DNA from: JAEUIX01 sp964611125
GTDB lineage: Bacteria > Planctomycetota > Phycisphaerae > Phycisphaerales > UBA1924
Length of the DNA stretch: 64,000 nt
NCBI GenBank assembly: GCA_964611125.1
Contig: CAZSZO010000014.1
Span: 1 to 64,000 of the forward strand
Reading direction: 5' to 3'
The number at the start of each line of letters is the position of its first letter. Within the stretch, counting starts at the first letter, position 1. This document shows, piece after piece, positions 1 through 7,836 of the stretch. The notes under the pieces are model-generated. The model was not told where the DNA came from and searched no databases. It worked only from the letters and a program-made list of their open reading frames with translations. The position numbers and the translations under genes are program-made.

Positions 1-120
1 CGAGCCGAGCCGCCGCCAAATCTGGTCCGACCTTCCTTCGATCCGCCAGCGATCAAGGTTGTCCAGAAACAAGGGGGGGACTACAGCGGATCGGGCGAGG
101 GTAACGTACAATGCCCGCCT

Positions 121-516
121 ATGGCTTCGGCAACTTGGACAGTCACGGCTCCGGGGGTCAACAAGGCGCAAGCGGCCATGCTCCTTATGGAGTTCTGGAC
201 CGCAAAGGGCTTTCAGGAGCACCAGAGTTCGTACAACCGGCTCGTTCTGCGCCGGAACGGCTACGGATCGGTGAAGGCCATGCTCGGGAGCCTCACCTCG
301 GCGGAGGGGCCGTGGACCGAAGCCCCGATGGAACTTGTCGCCCTGATCCAGATTCGACCGGATCACGCGCGGTACGAACTTCAGTTCACGCTCAGCATGG
401 GATGGCACGAGTTGAAGGCGGGAGACTTCCAGAAGTTCACAGGCGAGTGGGTAGACGAGTACATCGCCTTCGTGAATGAGTGGACGCGGCACGCCCAGCG
501 TGCTCTTGGCGAGTGA
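121..516 (+). CDS. Hypothetical protein, 131 aa, first of an overlapping pair
   Basis: I do not recognise this family. The product is soluble, with no signal peptide or membrane segment. It is rich in Trp and Phe and has an N-terminal part (AAMLLMEFWTAKGF) that looks helical. Its stop codon overlaps the ATG of the next gene (ATGA, 516-519), so the two are probably translated together and work together. The start at 121 has no strong Shine-Dalgarno; an alternative start cannot be excluded. It lies outside the integrative element, in the left flank. The 120 bases before it show no gene I can support. Confidence 0.5.
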   Translation: MASATWTVTAPGVNKAQAAMLLMEFWTAKGFQEHQSSYNRLVLRRNGYGSVKAMLGSLTSAEGPWTEAPMELVALIQIRPDHARYELQFTLSMGWHELKAGDFQKFTGEWVDEYIAFVNEWTRHAQRALGE

Positions 517-1418
517 TGAGGACCACAGTGAGCCGCGCTGACTACCTGAACAAGTGCGATGCAGCGTTGGCCGACAAACCGCGCCTGTCTGCCGTGTTCG
601 ATCCAACATGGCGAGCCGCGTTCCGCGCGGACGTGCTGGCGCAACCCGAATCCGCCGTGGTCGGATACCCGACAGCGTACTGGTTGCCCATGATGGACCT
701 GCTGGGGCCGGACATGTTTCCGCCAGAGATACAGGCCCGCGTCGAAACGGGGCTTGAAGTGCTCTGGCCCCAAATGACGCCGGACGATCAGCGGGAGTTC
801 GTTGGGCGACTTCGTTCCCATGACCCGATGGCCGCGTGCGATGAACTGCTGGCGACAGCGGCGTTCGCAGCGGAGTTCGGGCCTACCGCGATCCGATGGC
901 CCGTCGCGGCGCGCGGGCAGCGGAGGCCCGAGTTCTTTGTCGAGTGCCCGCCGAGCCGCTGGGCCGTAGAGTGCCGATTCCTTCAGGACAACGCCCAAGT
1001 TCGTTCCCTGAACGCGGGAATGATGCAGACCGGGCAGGGCTGGATTGCGCACCTGGACCCCAACCACGACCCGACGCGGATGCAGCGGGCGGTAGTCGAG
1101 AAAATCAAGCGGGCGCAGGGTGGCGGGCCTGTCGTCATCATCCTGACTTCCTACACGCCGTGGCTCATGCCTGATGCGATGCAGGCCGTCATCCGCCGCA
1201 TCCTGCGCGACTTCGCGTCCATCGGGCTTGCCGAGTCCGAGCTTCCCGTGGGTGTCGCCTGCCTCACCTGGACCATCGTTCAAGGCGTCTGGTTCTCTGA
1301 CGCCGCGTGCGCTGCCGCGTCCATCGACGCCGCGATGCGCGAGCGTATTCGCCGGGCCATCGTGTCCGGCTTTGTCAGCCGTGGCGATGGTGCCCTATTG
1401 ACCGAGGCCGGATGGTGA
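516..1418 (+). CDS. Hypothetical protein, 300 aa, possible degenerate PD-(D/E)XK-type fold
   Basis: The start is the ATG overlapping the upstream stop (ATGA), giving MRTTVSRADYLNK. No family is recognised with certainty. A central stretch (RRPEFFVECPPSRWAVECRF, about residues 140-160) has the spacing of an acidic beta-hairpin followed by E-x-K as in PD-(D/E)XK nucleases. Here the last residue is Arg or Cys rather than Lys, so a nuclease fold would be degenerate or the match may be chance. The C-terminal half has several Trp residues and a hydrophobic strand (GGPVVIILTSYTPW). The partner is the 131-aa protein directly upstream. It ends just before the terminator of the displaced tRNA-Gly fragment, so it belongs to the flank. 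Confidence 0.55.
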   Translation: MRTTVSRADYLNKCDAALADKPRLSAVFDPTWRAAFRADVLAQPESAVVGYPTAYWLPMMDLLGPDMFPPEIQARVETGLEVLWPQMTPDDQREFVGRLRSHDPMAACDELLATAAFAAEFGPTAIRWPVAARGQRRPEFFVECPPSRWAVECRFLQDNAQVRSLNAGMMQTGQGWIAHLDPNHDPTRMQRAVVEKIKRAQGGGPVVIILTSYTPWLMPDAMQAVIRRILRDFASIGLAESELPVGVACLTWTIVQGVWFSDAACAAASIDAAMRERIRRAIVSGFVSRGDGALLTEAGW

Positions 1419-1487
1419 CGCGCGATCTTTCTTCCCCCATTCTTCCCCAACGAATATTCCCGCCCCGGCACGTCGCAACACACCAAT

Positions 1488-1520
1488 AAAACGGCCCTCC
1501 CGTGATGGGAAGGCCGTTTT
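1488..1520 (-). terminator. Intrinsic terminator behind the displaced tRNA-Gly 3' half
   Basis: The arms AAAACGGCC and GGCCGTTTT with inner CTCCC/GGGA pairing form a long hairpin. Read on the minus strand, it follows the tRNA-Gly 3' fragment and ends in TTTTATTGG. It is most simply the original terminator of the tRNA gene, left behind when the element inserted. It could also stop the plus-strand gene ending at 1418. Confidence 0.75.
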
Positions 1521-1524
1521 CAAG

Positions 1525-1566
1525 AGCGGGCGAGGAGGATCGAACTCCCGACATTCAGCTTGGGAA
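1525..1566 (-). pseudogene. Displaced 3' half of tRNA-Gly
   Basis: On the minus strand this reads from the anticodon loop (TTCCCAA) through a variable loop and a T-arm with 5-bp stem to CGCCCGC plus discriminator T. The anticodon 3' arm and acceptor sequence match the intact tRNA-Gly at 19404-19475. The T stem differs (GGGAG/CTCCT here, GCCGG/CCGGT there), yet both pair. There is no 5' half. This is the signature of a tRNA gene split by an integrative element that restored it with its own 3' end. Confidence 0.85.
1549..1566. repeat. attL core (18-bp direct repeat)
   Basis: CGACATTCAGCTTGGGAA is identical to 19428-19445. It covers the anticodon loop and 3' anticodon stem of tRNA-Gly, a common target of tyrosine integrases. 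Homology to the tRNA stops abruptly after 1566, which marks the element's left junction. Confidence 0.85.
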
Positions 1567-1627
1567 CGCCCGGGCTGTCGATCGAAAGCCCCGTGAATCT
1601 GGCCACTTTCGACGCGCCCCGCGTTCG

Positions 1628-1651
1628 CTTGCACACGGGCTTGCACAAGAC
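1628..1651 (+). repeat. Two CTTGCAC direct repeats, 12-bp period (candidate integrase arm sites)
   Basis: CTTGCAC occurs at 1628 and again exactly 12 bp later at 1640, in the same orientation as four copies with the same 12-bp period at 19210-19257 near the other end. Tyrosine integrases of the lambda type bind short direct repeats (arm-type sites) flanking the core, so that role is inferred here. Confidence 0.6.
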
Positions 1652-1785
1652 GGCGCATGATCGGAAATCCCGCCCCCGCGCCCGTCCCGCGACGATCGCC
1701 CGTGGGCGTCCCGGCCCGGCGCTTGCCCCGATCCCCGGGCCACGCCATGCGGCCGCACGTCGGGCCAACGTGGCGCGACGTGGGC

Positions 1786-1852
1786 GTCTACGCGTCTACA
1801 CATACAGAATCCGCGACGATGCCGCCGTTGGCGGGTTTCTGTAGACGTAGAC
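1786..1852. repeat. Imperfect palindrome, copy 1 (GTCTAC...GTAGAC)
   Basis: GTCTAC occurs at 1786 and 1794 and GTAGAC at 1841 and 1847, with extended arms (GGGCGTCTACG, CAGAATCCGC and complements) able to fold back. Read on the minus strand, its conserved ends and spacing match 14320-14382 inside the primase gene: GTCTACAGAA and ATTC[TC]GT[AT]TGTGTAGAC, with GTCTAC-to-GTAGAC distance 47 versus 48. Confidence 0.6.
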
Positions 1853-2118
1853 GCCCCACCGCCGCGTAGGTACTCCGCCAGGGGGGACCGGTCTCGAAAG
1901 GCCTACGGGAACAGCCGCGCGGGGAGACAGAGTTTGTTTCACGCGGGGACGGGCGATTTCCGGCCGAATCCGCCCGCTTGCCCACATGGGGCCGAACTTG
2001 CCCACATGTCGCAGAATGACGGCGAAACCGCTGCGGTTTGCCTTGCCTCGTGGCGGATGTCATGGCTTCATGTGTCACAACGCGGGCGGATCCGCTGCCC
2101 GCGACGGAGGCCACGAAC

Positions 2119-2466
2119 ATGAACGCCACGACGAAGACGACGATCGAGATGGCCAGGACGCTGGCCCGCCGCGGGTTCGCGGTGCGGGGCATCGAGATCC
2201 AGACGCCCGACGGCCGCTGCTGGTGCATCGACACGGTCGCCCCCGGGCGGGCCCGCCATGCCGACGGGCACTGGGGGCCAAAGACCGGAGCACCGGGCGG
2301 ATTCCGCCTGTTCGAGATCGACCGCGATCGCGACGATGCGCCGATTGAGCACGACCCGGTGGATTACGACACCTGGGACATGGGCGACCTGATCGACTAC
2401 CTCAACGCGGTCGGGCAACCCAAAACCCGGCCGAGCACGACTCGCACAACCGACCCGACGACCTGA
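2119..2466 (+). CDS. Small hypothetical protein, 115 aa
   Basis: The start ATG at 2119 is supported by GGAGG eight bases upstream; longer in-frame starts lack this. The product begins MNATTKTTIEMARTLARRGF, has a basic N-terminal half containing RGIEIQTPDGRCWCIDT and an acidic C-terminal half (DPVDYDTWDMGDLIDYL), then a Thr/Pro-rich tail. No family is recognised. It opens a co-directional set of five small accessory genes at the left end of the element. Confidence 0.65.
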   Translation: MNATTKTTIEMARTLARRGFAVRGIEIQTPDGRCWCIDTVAPGRARHADGHWGPKTGAPGGFRLFEIDRDRDDAPIEHDPVDYDTWDMGDLIDYLNAVGQPKTRPSTTRTTDPTT

Positions 2467-2487
2467 AGCCCGCGTGATGCGGGCTTC
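2465..2487 (+). terminator. Hairpin after the 115-aa gene
   Basis: GAAGCCCGC (2465-2473) and GCGGGCTTC (2479-2487) form a perfect 9-bp stem with a GTGAT loop, overlapping the gene's end. The T tract after it is poor (GCTGTTT), so termination may be weak. Confidence 0.5.
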
Positions 2488-2535
2488 GCTGTTTACCAGA
2501 GAACCACACCCCCCCCAACCCCGAGGAGCACGACC

Positions 2536-2790
2536 ATGACGAAGCGCACAACCAAGCCCGAACCAACCGCTGCCGAGACCTACGCCGCGCGGCGCAATGA
2601 CATCGCCCGCCTGATGGACGTCCTGCAGATGGAACTCGACAAGCACGCGGAAGCCGCGAAGGCCGACCCTCGCAACTGGGGCTTCGCAGGAAGCCTCGGG
2701 AAGGTCCGCAGCGACCTGATCGACCTGGTCGGGTTCATGAGCGGGATGGACCGCGAGCAGGTCGAGGCCTTCCTGGCGGACGCCGAGTGA
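2536..2790 (+). CDS. Small hypothetical helical protein, 84 aa
   Basis: Start ATG at 2536 follows GAGGAG at 2523-2528. The product is charged and helical, with a heptad-like part (NDIARLMDVLQMELDKHAEA) and a C-terminal acidic helix (DREQVEAFLADAE). It has no signal peptide or membrane segment. No family is recognised. It may be a small DNA- or protein-binding accessory factor of the element, but nothing in the sequence shows this. Confidence 0.65.
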   Translation: MTKRTTKPEPTAAETYAARRNDIARLMDVLQMELDKHAEAAKADPRNWGFAGSLGKVRSDLIDLVGFMSGMDREQVEAFLADAE

Positions 2791-2880
2791 CCCCACGCGG
2801 CGTTGCGGGAAACCGCGGCCGCCACGTTTCCCCCGCCGCGATGTGCGACGGGGTTCGCACCCGACACGAAGGAGTCCGAC

Positions 2881-3240
2881 ATGGCACGCAAAGGCACGAT
2901 CAAGAACATGGGCAAGGTCCAGCGCGAGATGAGCGACGCGCGGAAGACCCGCAAGGCGGCGAAGACCGCACCTCCCGCCAAGGAGACGACGGCCGCCCCC
3001 GCCAAGCGCATGAGCGCCCTCGACGCGGCGGCGCAGGTGCTCGCCGCGAGCGAGGTGCCGATGCGGGCCAAGGAGATGATCGCCGCGATGGAGGCCAAGG
3101 GGCTGTGGCGCTCCCCCGGCGGTAAGACGCCCGAGGCCACGCTGTACGCCGCCATCATCCGGGAGATCGCTGCCAAGGGAACGGCCGCCCGGTTCAAGAA
3201 GCACGAGCGCGGCGTCTTCGTCGCCGGGAAGGGAGCCTGA
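2881..3240 (+). CDS. HARE-HTH domain protein, 119 aa
   Basis: Start ATG at 2881 has GAAGGAG upstream. The N-terminal 45 residues are Lys/Arg/Ala-rich and probably unstructured. Residues ~47-115 fit the HARE-HTH winged-helix domain: SALDAAAQVLAASEVPM, then KEMIAAMEAKGLW, TPEATLYAAIIREI and a final wing (ARFKKHERGVFVA). HARE-HTH domains occur in RNA polymerase delta, ASXL proteins and restriction systems, where they are linked to DNA or modified-DNA recognition. Here it stands alone with a basic tail, so a nucleoid- or element-associated DNA-binding role is inferred. The next gene begins 4 bp downstream. Confidence 0.8.
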   Translation: MARKGTIKNMGKVQREMSDARKTRKAAKTAPPAKETTAAPAKRMSALDAAAQVLAASEVPMRAKEMIAAMEAKGLWRSPGGKTPEATLYAAIIREIAAKGTAARFKKHERGVFVAGKGA

Positions 3241-3243
3241 GCC

Positions 3244-3501
3244 ATGACCGCGACGCCCGCCCCAAACCGCGAAGCGCAACTCGAAGCCGTGCTCCAGGCC
3301 GCGCTCTACCTGCTCGGCGCTCGCCAAGACCAGATGCTCACTATCGAGGAGTGGACCGACCTTGCGCGGGCGGTCGCCGCCTGCCAGGAACGGAAGACCG
3401 CCGACTACCTGACCGAGCACGACCTCGATGACATCGCCGCGCGCTACGCCCTCGAATGGGACGAAGCGACCGACGGCCCGCTCCCCAACCTCGGCGAGTA
3501 G
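3244..3501 (+). CDS. Small hypothetical acidic protein, 85 aa
   Basis: The gene starts 4 bp after the HARE-HTH gene and so is probably co-translated with it. The product is acidic, with helices around EAVLQAALYLLGARQD and EEWTDLARAVAACQ and a C-terminal acidic stretch. No family is recognised and no signal or membrane segment is present. The tight spacing is the only functional hint. The 124 bases that follow hold no visible gene. Confidence 0.6.
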   Translation: MTATPAPNREAQLEAVLQAALYLLGARQDQMLTIEEWTDLARAVAACQERKTADYLTEHDLDDIAARYALEWDEATDGPLPNLGE

Positions 3502-3625
3502 GGTCATTCTGCCGAGTCCGGCGTTCAACTGTGGTCCGCCAGGGCGGGGCACCTTGGGATCCCCACCGATCGCGCGGCAGTGCTGCGACGGATCGCGTAA
3601 ACTGTCACAGAATCGAGAGGTATCC

Positions 3626-3991
3626 ATGAACCAGCAGCAAGCCAACGCCCTCGCGGAGATCTTCAGCGGAGAAGCATGGGACGGCGGCGGGGGCAACTGG
3701 CTCGCCGCCTACTGGCGTGGGGACGGGAAGTACATCGTCTTCTCCGGGGACGCCGTCTGCGAATACGACAGCGAGGAAGCGTTCGACAACGCCAGCGCAG
3801 CGAAGACGATCATGCTCGCGAGCGGCGATGAGGAGTTCTGGGTGGTCGCCGACTCGAAGGGCGGTGTGATCTACCGCAATCCCGACCTGAAGACCGGCTG
3901 GCGTTCACAAGAAGAGGCGGCACATGAAGCTCAGGGCTTTACGAGTCGCACCGGCGATCGCTTCTTTGCCGAGCGCATTGACGCGGTTTAG
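3626..3991 (+). CDS. Hypothetical protein, 121 aa
   Basis: I chose ATG at 3626, preceded by GAGAGG (3615-3620), over upstream in-frame codons without a ribosome site. The product is acidic with a Gly-rich, aromatic N-terminal half (GGGGNWLAAYWRGDGKYIVF) and a beta-rich middle (EFWVVADSKGGVIYRNP). The pattern resembles small immunity-like or repeat-type beta proteins, but no family is recognised. Its stop overlaps tail-to-tail by 4 bp the stop of the minus-strand nuclease candidate. Confidence 0.6.
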   Translation: MNQQQANALAEIFSGEAWDGGGGNWLAAYWRGDGKYIVFSGDAVCEYDSEEAFDNASAAKTIMLASGDEEFWVVADSKGGVIYRNPDLKTGWRSQEEAAHEAQGFTSRTGDRFFAERIDAV

Positions 3992-4929
3992 ACATTATCC
4001 CGCGGGAACGCGGCGATTCTCGGCTCAATCCATGCAATCAATTCGGACGCTAGTGCCTGCGTTGGAAGCTCTGGACCGGCGTCGTGGAGCGGCTGCAGGA
4101 GACGATGACGATCGAGCAACAAGAACACTTGGCCATTGTTGACTTGACGACGAAACTCGTCCTCCTCAGGAGCAAAAGGCATGGTCAGGCCACGGCGCGG
4201 CTTCACGCTGAAGTCAACCAGCTTGCTCCACAACTCCAGATTCGGTGTGTGCAGTTTCGCTTTCCAGTCGTCCCCGCTCGCGCACTGAATCAACAGCACT
4301 GGACGCCCACCCCAGCCGTCCTTGAACGGAGCCCATGCAACAAGGTCAAGCCCTCCGTCTTTGGCACTCGGTGCCGCCCATCTGCTCACCGCACCTGGGA
4401 TCGCCGGCTCGCCGATCGCCCCTGCCAGTGCGAGGACCTTGGCCTCTACCGCTGTTGCTGTCGAACGAGACCACCCAACCCTCTCAACCTGCCACCGTTG
4501 TAGGGCAAGCGATTCACGGCTTAGTTTCTCGAACAGTTCGCCCTGTTCAACATAATTCTTGCCGCAGGCCGCGACCACTTCTTCGCGATAGTGCGGAAGC
4601 ATCGCCAGCGTGACGCAGAATGACAACGCAGGCCGCGATCTCCAGTCCGCAACTCTCTCGGCCCGGTCTCCGCGCCGAGCGATCGCCGCCCCGGCCCCGA
4701 GTAATGACACTCGGCGGTCGAGTTCTCCCCACAGCGTCGACACCCACTCGTTTGCGAACTCCTGGCTCTCGTAAGCATTTCCCTCTATGAGTGCATCCAC
4801 AATGTCGCTGCGTGTAATGACAGCAGCTGCGAACAGCAAGCTCGCCTCTATCCAATCAACATGGATATCGCATCGGCAGTTGTGCTTGTCGACAGATCGC
4901 GACGTACCGGTAGCAGGCAGCCGGAGCAT
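3988..4929 (-). CDS. PD-(D/E)XK-like nuclease candidate, partner of a ParB-fold protein, 313 aa
   Basis: The start is ATG at 4929 in a TGATG overlap with the upstream ParB-fold gene; a GTG at 4932 is also possible. The N-terminal ~180 residues are helical. Residues ~191-226 read DGGLDLVAWAPFKD then RPVLLIQCASGDDW and K223: an acidic strand, a second strand ending in Gln, then a Trp and Lys in a helix. This matches the layout of PD-(D/E)XK families with a Q in place of D/E and a migrated lysine. I infer a nuclease, not proven. Strict coupling to the ParB-fold gene and the nearby C5 methyltransferase suggest it is the effector of the defence island. The region is less G/C-rich than the element backbone. 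Confidence 0.65.
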   Translation of the reverse strand: MLRLPATGTSRSVDKHNCRCDIHVDWIEASLLFAAAVITRSDIVDALIEGNAYESQEFANEWVSTLWGELDRRVSLLGAGAAIARRGDRAERVADWRSRPALSFCVTLAMLPHYREEVVAACGKNYVEQGELFEKLSRESLALQRWQVERVGWSRSTATAVEAKVLALAGAIGEPAIPGAVSRWAAPSAKDGGLDLVAWAPFKDGWGGRPVLLIQCASGDDWKAKLHTPNLELWSKLVDFSVKPRRGLTMPFAPEEDEFRRQVNNGQVFLLLDRHRLLQPLHDAGPELPTQALASELIAWIEPRIAAFPRDNV

Positions 4930-6095
4930 CACTTCAAGTCCTTCTCAATCGACTCGACCACCGACGGGAAGAGCTTGGCGAGTTGAACCACATCCTTCGA
5001 AAGCCGCAGTGCCGCCTCGGTCACGCGATGCGAAGTCTTGTGTAGGTGGGCCGCTCGGAGCGCCTCCTCGGCTTCGTCCGCCGCAGTCTCAATGTGCGTC
5101 GCCACTTGTGCCTCGGATACGCCCGACATTCGCTTTGCCACTTCAAACGAAGGCCGCTCGTTTCGTTCCAGGTACTCCACAGCCTTCGGGCTGCTGAGAA
5201 TACGACCGAAGTCGTCCACCTTTCGCGAGTCCGTAAACAGCGGCTCGCGCTTGCTGTTGCCAAACAGCCACAATGCAAATTTCTCAAGCTGCTTGAGGTG
5301 TTTGTCCGGCACCGGCTTCTGGGCGGCCTTGGGGTCCGCATCGATTTTGATGTGTAGATACTGCCGCACGCCCTCAGTTCGAAGAGACAAATACAGCACG
5401 CTGAACCGCTCTTCAACTTTCTCTGTGTCCACCTTGCTGGAAGCGCTCTCCATCTGCATCAGCAAGCGATAAGCGATGTAGTTCTGTCGAACAGTTGGAA
5501 GTTTGCTTCCGATGCGACGGCGCACCTGCTCATACGTCAGCTTGTCCCCATCGATCAGGTCTGCAATGAACTGGGCCTTCTCTGCCGGGCGCCATTCCTT
5601 GATTCCGGTTACATGCCTAAAGCCAAGGTACGCCTTCACCGACGCACGGTCCGGCATAAGTATGTATGGGATGTGCGTGGATAGGTCTTTCAGTCGTGTC
5701 GCAGGCGTTCCCTCAACGAGACTCTTCCACGTTCCGCTCGAGAGGGTGCCGCTGACAGCACGACTCAGCATCTTCAGGGCGGCCAACCTGCGGTTTCCCT
5801 CCACAACGACCAGAACCGCTTTTGAACCCATTTTCTCGCGGACCGCAATGAGCGCTTCCTGCGGCCAGTAGCCGCTCTCGCAGAACGACGTGGCGAGCTC
5901 CTCAAGAGTCCAGTCCTTCATCAACTCCAGTACATCGTTCTGGCTCAGGCCTTGGGCGACGCGTTCCCGACCGAGACGCGGATTGCGGGGATCAAGATGC
6001 AGGTCATCGATCGTCGCGTACTCGATCTTGTCGGGAACGGAGATGCTCCTGGGGCCGGTACCGGAATCGCGACGGCTTGGTTTGGCGGATGACAT
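4929..6095 (-). CDS. ParB/sulfiredoxin-fold protein, 388 aa
   Basis: I chose ATG at 6095 over a GTG at 6113. Residues ~25-110 form a ParB/Srx N-terminal domain: DDLHLDPRNPRLG, then LATSFCESGYWPQ and the hallmark VVVEGNRRLAALK (GNRR at about residues 100-103), which in ParB relatives binds nucleotide. A helical middle (~150-230, with KLPTVRQNYIAYRLL) may be an HTH. The C-terminal half is a long charged region. Stand-alone ParB-fold proteins with PD-(D/E)XK partners recur in defence contexts; some are nucleases, others NTP-dependent regulators or clamps. No partner ParA ATPase is nearby, which argues against a partition role. Confidence 0.8.
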   Translation of the reverse strand: MSSAKPSRRDSGTGPRSISVPDKIEYATIDDLHLDPRNPRLGRERVAQGLSQNDVLELMKDWTLEELATSFCESGYWPQEALIAVREKMGSKAVLVVVEGNRRLAALKMLSRAVSGTLSSGTWKSLVEGTPATRLKDLSTHIPYILMPDRASVKAYLGFRHVTGIKEWRPAEKAQFIADLIDGDKLTYEQVRRRIGSKLPTVRQNYIAYRLLMQMESASSKVDTEKVEERFSVLYLSLRTEGVRQYLHIKIDADPKAAQKPVPDKHLKQLEKFALWLFGNSKREPLFTDSRKVDDFGRILSSPKAVEYLERNERPSFEVAKRMSGVSEAQVATHIETAADEAEEALRAAHLHKTSHRVTEAALRLSKDVVQLAKLFPSVVESIEKDLK

Positions 6096-6486
6096 GGGAG
6101 CGTGAGTGTACACGGCTGCGCTTTGCCGAGGCCATGGCCTGGTTGTTCAGGCACAGAGCCGGTGAGTGTCGCGGTGGGCCAATCAGCACATGCCGCGACG
6201 CGAGCGGGGCGAGGGTGCTACGCAGCAGACTGACGTCGCACGAGTTGTGCCCTGTTCTACCTGCTCCGGCCTTCGGCACCGACACGAACGGGTCGACGCT
6301 TTCGTTTCACGAACTGCGCGCTCCCTCGGCGACGTCGGAGGGCCGTGGTGCCATCGCGCATGTTGATGACCAAAGCGTTACCTTGAGTGAGCACGCATCC
6401 CAAGTCGTGGGCCCGGGCAGGTCCGACACCCCTACCAGTCGTACACTGTTGACGTTGGCCCGCGACACCCTAGTATTGCCCGAACA
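6096..6486. other. Divergent intergenic region between the ParB-fold and methyltransferase genes
   Basis: These 391 bases hold no supported gene and must carry promoters in both directions. The plus-strand promoter is listed separately. I found no clear minus-strand -35/-10 pair. Confidence 0.5.
6449..6476 (+). promoter_or_regulatory. Sigma70-type promoter of the methyltransferase, likely leaderless
   Basis: The -35 is TTGACG (6449-6454), the spacer 16 bp and the -10 TAGTAT (6471-6476). Only 10 bases separate the -10 from the ATG at 6487, so transcription should start within a few bases of the start codon. No Shine-Dalgarno is present, which fits a leaderless transcript. Confidence 0.6.
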
Positions 6487-7836
6487 ATGAACGCCCCGAA
6501 GGCACCATTCCGATTCATCGACCTCTTCGCCGGACTCGGCGGGTTTCACGTCGGCCTGGCCCGGATCGGCGGGGAGTGCGTGTTCGCCTGCGAAATCGAT
6601 CCTGGCCTCCAGTCGCTTTACGCGCAGAACTTCAGCGTCACCCCGGCCGCCGACATTCGCACCGTCCGCGCGCCTGCGGTGCCTGAGCATGACGTTGTCG
6701 CTGCTGGGTTTCCGTGCCAGCCATTCTCAAAGGCGGGTGAGCAGCTCGGCACCGAATGCGAACTCGCTGGCGATCTGTTCGGCAAGCATCTTCTCCGGAT
6801 CATCGCTCACCGACGCCCCGCGTACCTCATGCTGGAGAACGTCCCGAACCTCGCACGCCACAATCGCGGCGAAACGTACCAGCACATGCGATCGGCTCTC
6901 GAGGGTCTTGGGTACACCGTAGGTCAGCGGCTTCTGTCTCCCCACCGCTTCGGCATCCCGCAGATCCGAGAGCGGCTGTTTATTGTCGGTTCCCGCACCG
7001 GGTTGGCTCACTTCGAGTGGCCCACCCCAACCGACGATGAGCTGAGTATCGACAGCGTGCTGGACGAAAAGCCCGATGGCGCGCGTCCCCTGCCCCAGCA
7101 GTACATTGACTGCCTGAATGTGTGGCAGGAGTTCCTTGACCTGTACCCCAAGGACGAGGAGTTGCCGTCATTTCCCATCTGGTCGATGGAGTTCGGTGCG
7201 GACTATCCGTTCGAAGACAGCGTTCCCGCAATGCTCACGCCGCGGCAACTCTGTCAGTATCGCGGCACACATGGCGTTCCACTTCGCGAGTTCGAACCCG
7301 AGGCCCGGATGGACCATGTTCCGACCTACGCCCGCGAGGGCGCATTTCCTGACTGGAAACAGCAGTTCATCCGCCAGAACCGTGAGTTGTACCAGCGGAA
7401 CAAGAAGTGGATCCGTCCCTGGATGAAGAAGCTCGCCCCTTTCCCGGCAAGCCTGCAGAAGTTTGAGTGGAACTGCAAGGGCTTCGAGCGATCCGTCTGG
7501 AAGACCGTGGTGCAATTCCGGGCATCAGGCGTTCGCGTCAAGCGCCCGACCACGGCGCCGGCGCTCGTGGCGATGACGACGACGCAGGTTCCGATCATCC
7601 CTTGGCAGCGGCGATACATGACGGTTCGAGAATGTGCCCGACTCCAAGATCTGGACATGGCCCATCTGCCCAGCGCATCCACTCGCGCGTACAAAGCGCT
7701 CGGGAACGCGGTGAATGCTCGCCTGGTCGAGTTGGTGGGCAGATCGTTGCTCAGACCACTGCTGACCAGGCACGACGCCGCCCCAATGCGGCCGGAACGG
7801 GCCGCCACGCGACGCGGCACTCTTGTGGTTGCATGA
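6487..7836 (+). CDS. C5-cytosine DNA methyltransferase, 449 aa
   Basis: The enzyme transfers a methyl group from S-adenosylmethionine to C5 of cytosine in a specific DNA site. The motifs run in canonical order. Motif I is FIDLFAGLGGFHVGL (residues ~10-24); motif IV is GFPCQPFSKAG with catalytic Cys77; motif VI is LENVPN (~116-121); motif VIII is PQIRERLFIVG (~158-168). The target-recognition region lies at ~215-355, and motif IX/X ends with YKALGNAVNARLVELV. The length is typical. It sits between the ParB-fold/nuclease pair and the GHKL ATPase, and its stop abuts the ATPase stop with no gap (TGATCA, 7834-7839). As a lone methylase it could be an orphan, but the context points to the modification subunit of the island. 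Target sequence cannot be read from the protein. Confidence 0.95.
   Translation: MNAPKAPFRFIDLFAGLGGFHVGLARIGGECVFACEIDPGLQSLYAQNFSVTPAADIRTVRAPAVPEHDVVAAGFPCQPFSKAGEQLGTECELAGDLFGKHLLRIIAHRRPAYLMLENVPNLARHNRGETYQHMRSALEGLGYTVGQRLLSPHRFGIPQIRERLFIVGSRTGLAHFEWPTPTDDELSIDSVLDEKPDGARPLPQQYIDCLNVWQEFLDLYPKDEELPSFPIWSMEFGADYPFEDSVPAMLTPRQLCQYRGTHGVPLREFEPEARMDHVPTYAREGAFPDWKQQFIRQNRELYQRNKKWIRPWMKKLAPFPASLQKFEWNCKGFERSVWKTVVQFRASGVRVKRPTTAPALVAMTTTQVPIIPWQRRYMTVRECARLQDLDMAHLPSASTRAYKALGNAVNARLVELVGRSLLRPLLTRHDAAPMRPERAATRRGTLVVA

Larger units (their letters stand above)
1567..2118. other. Gene-free left end of the element
   Basis: I see no supported gene in these 552 bases. They contain two CTTGCAC repeats (1628-1651) and a GTCTAC/GTAGAC palindromic repeat (1786-1852), both described separately. 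The start of the next gene is fixed by a GGAGG at 2106-2110. Confidence 0.6.

Noticed and set aside
2068..3696. Minus-strand open frame of 542 codons
   Set aside because: It covers five plus-strand genes with good ribosome sites, including the HARE-HTH gene; the product is low-complexity.
4929..6095. ParB as chromosome or plasmid partition protein
   Set aside because: No ParA partner and no parS-like palindrome is seen nearby; the overlap partner is a nuclease-like protein.
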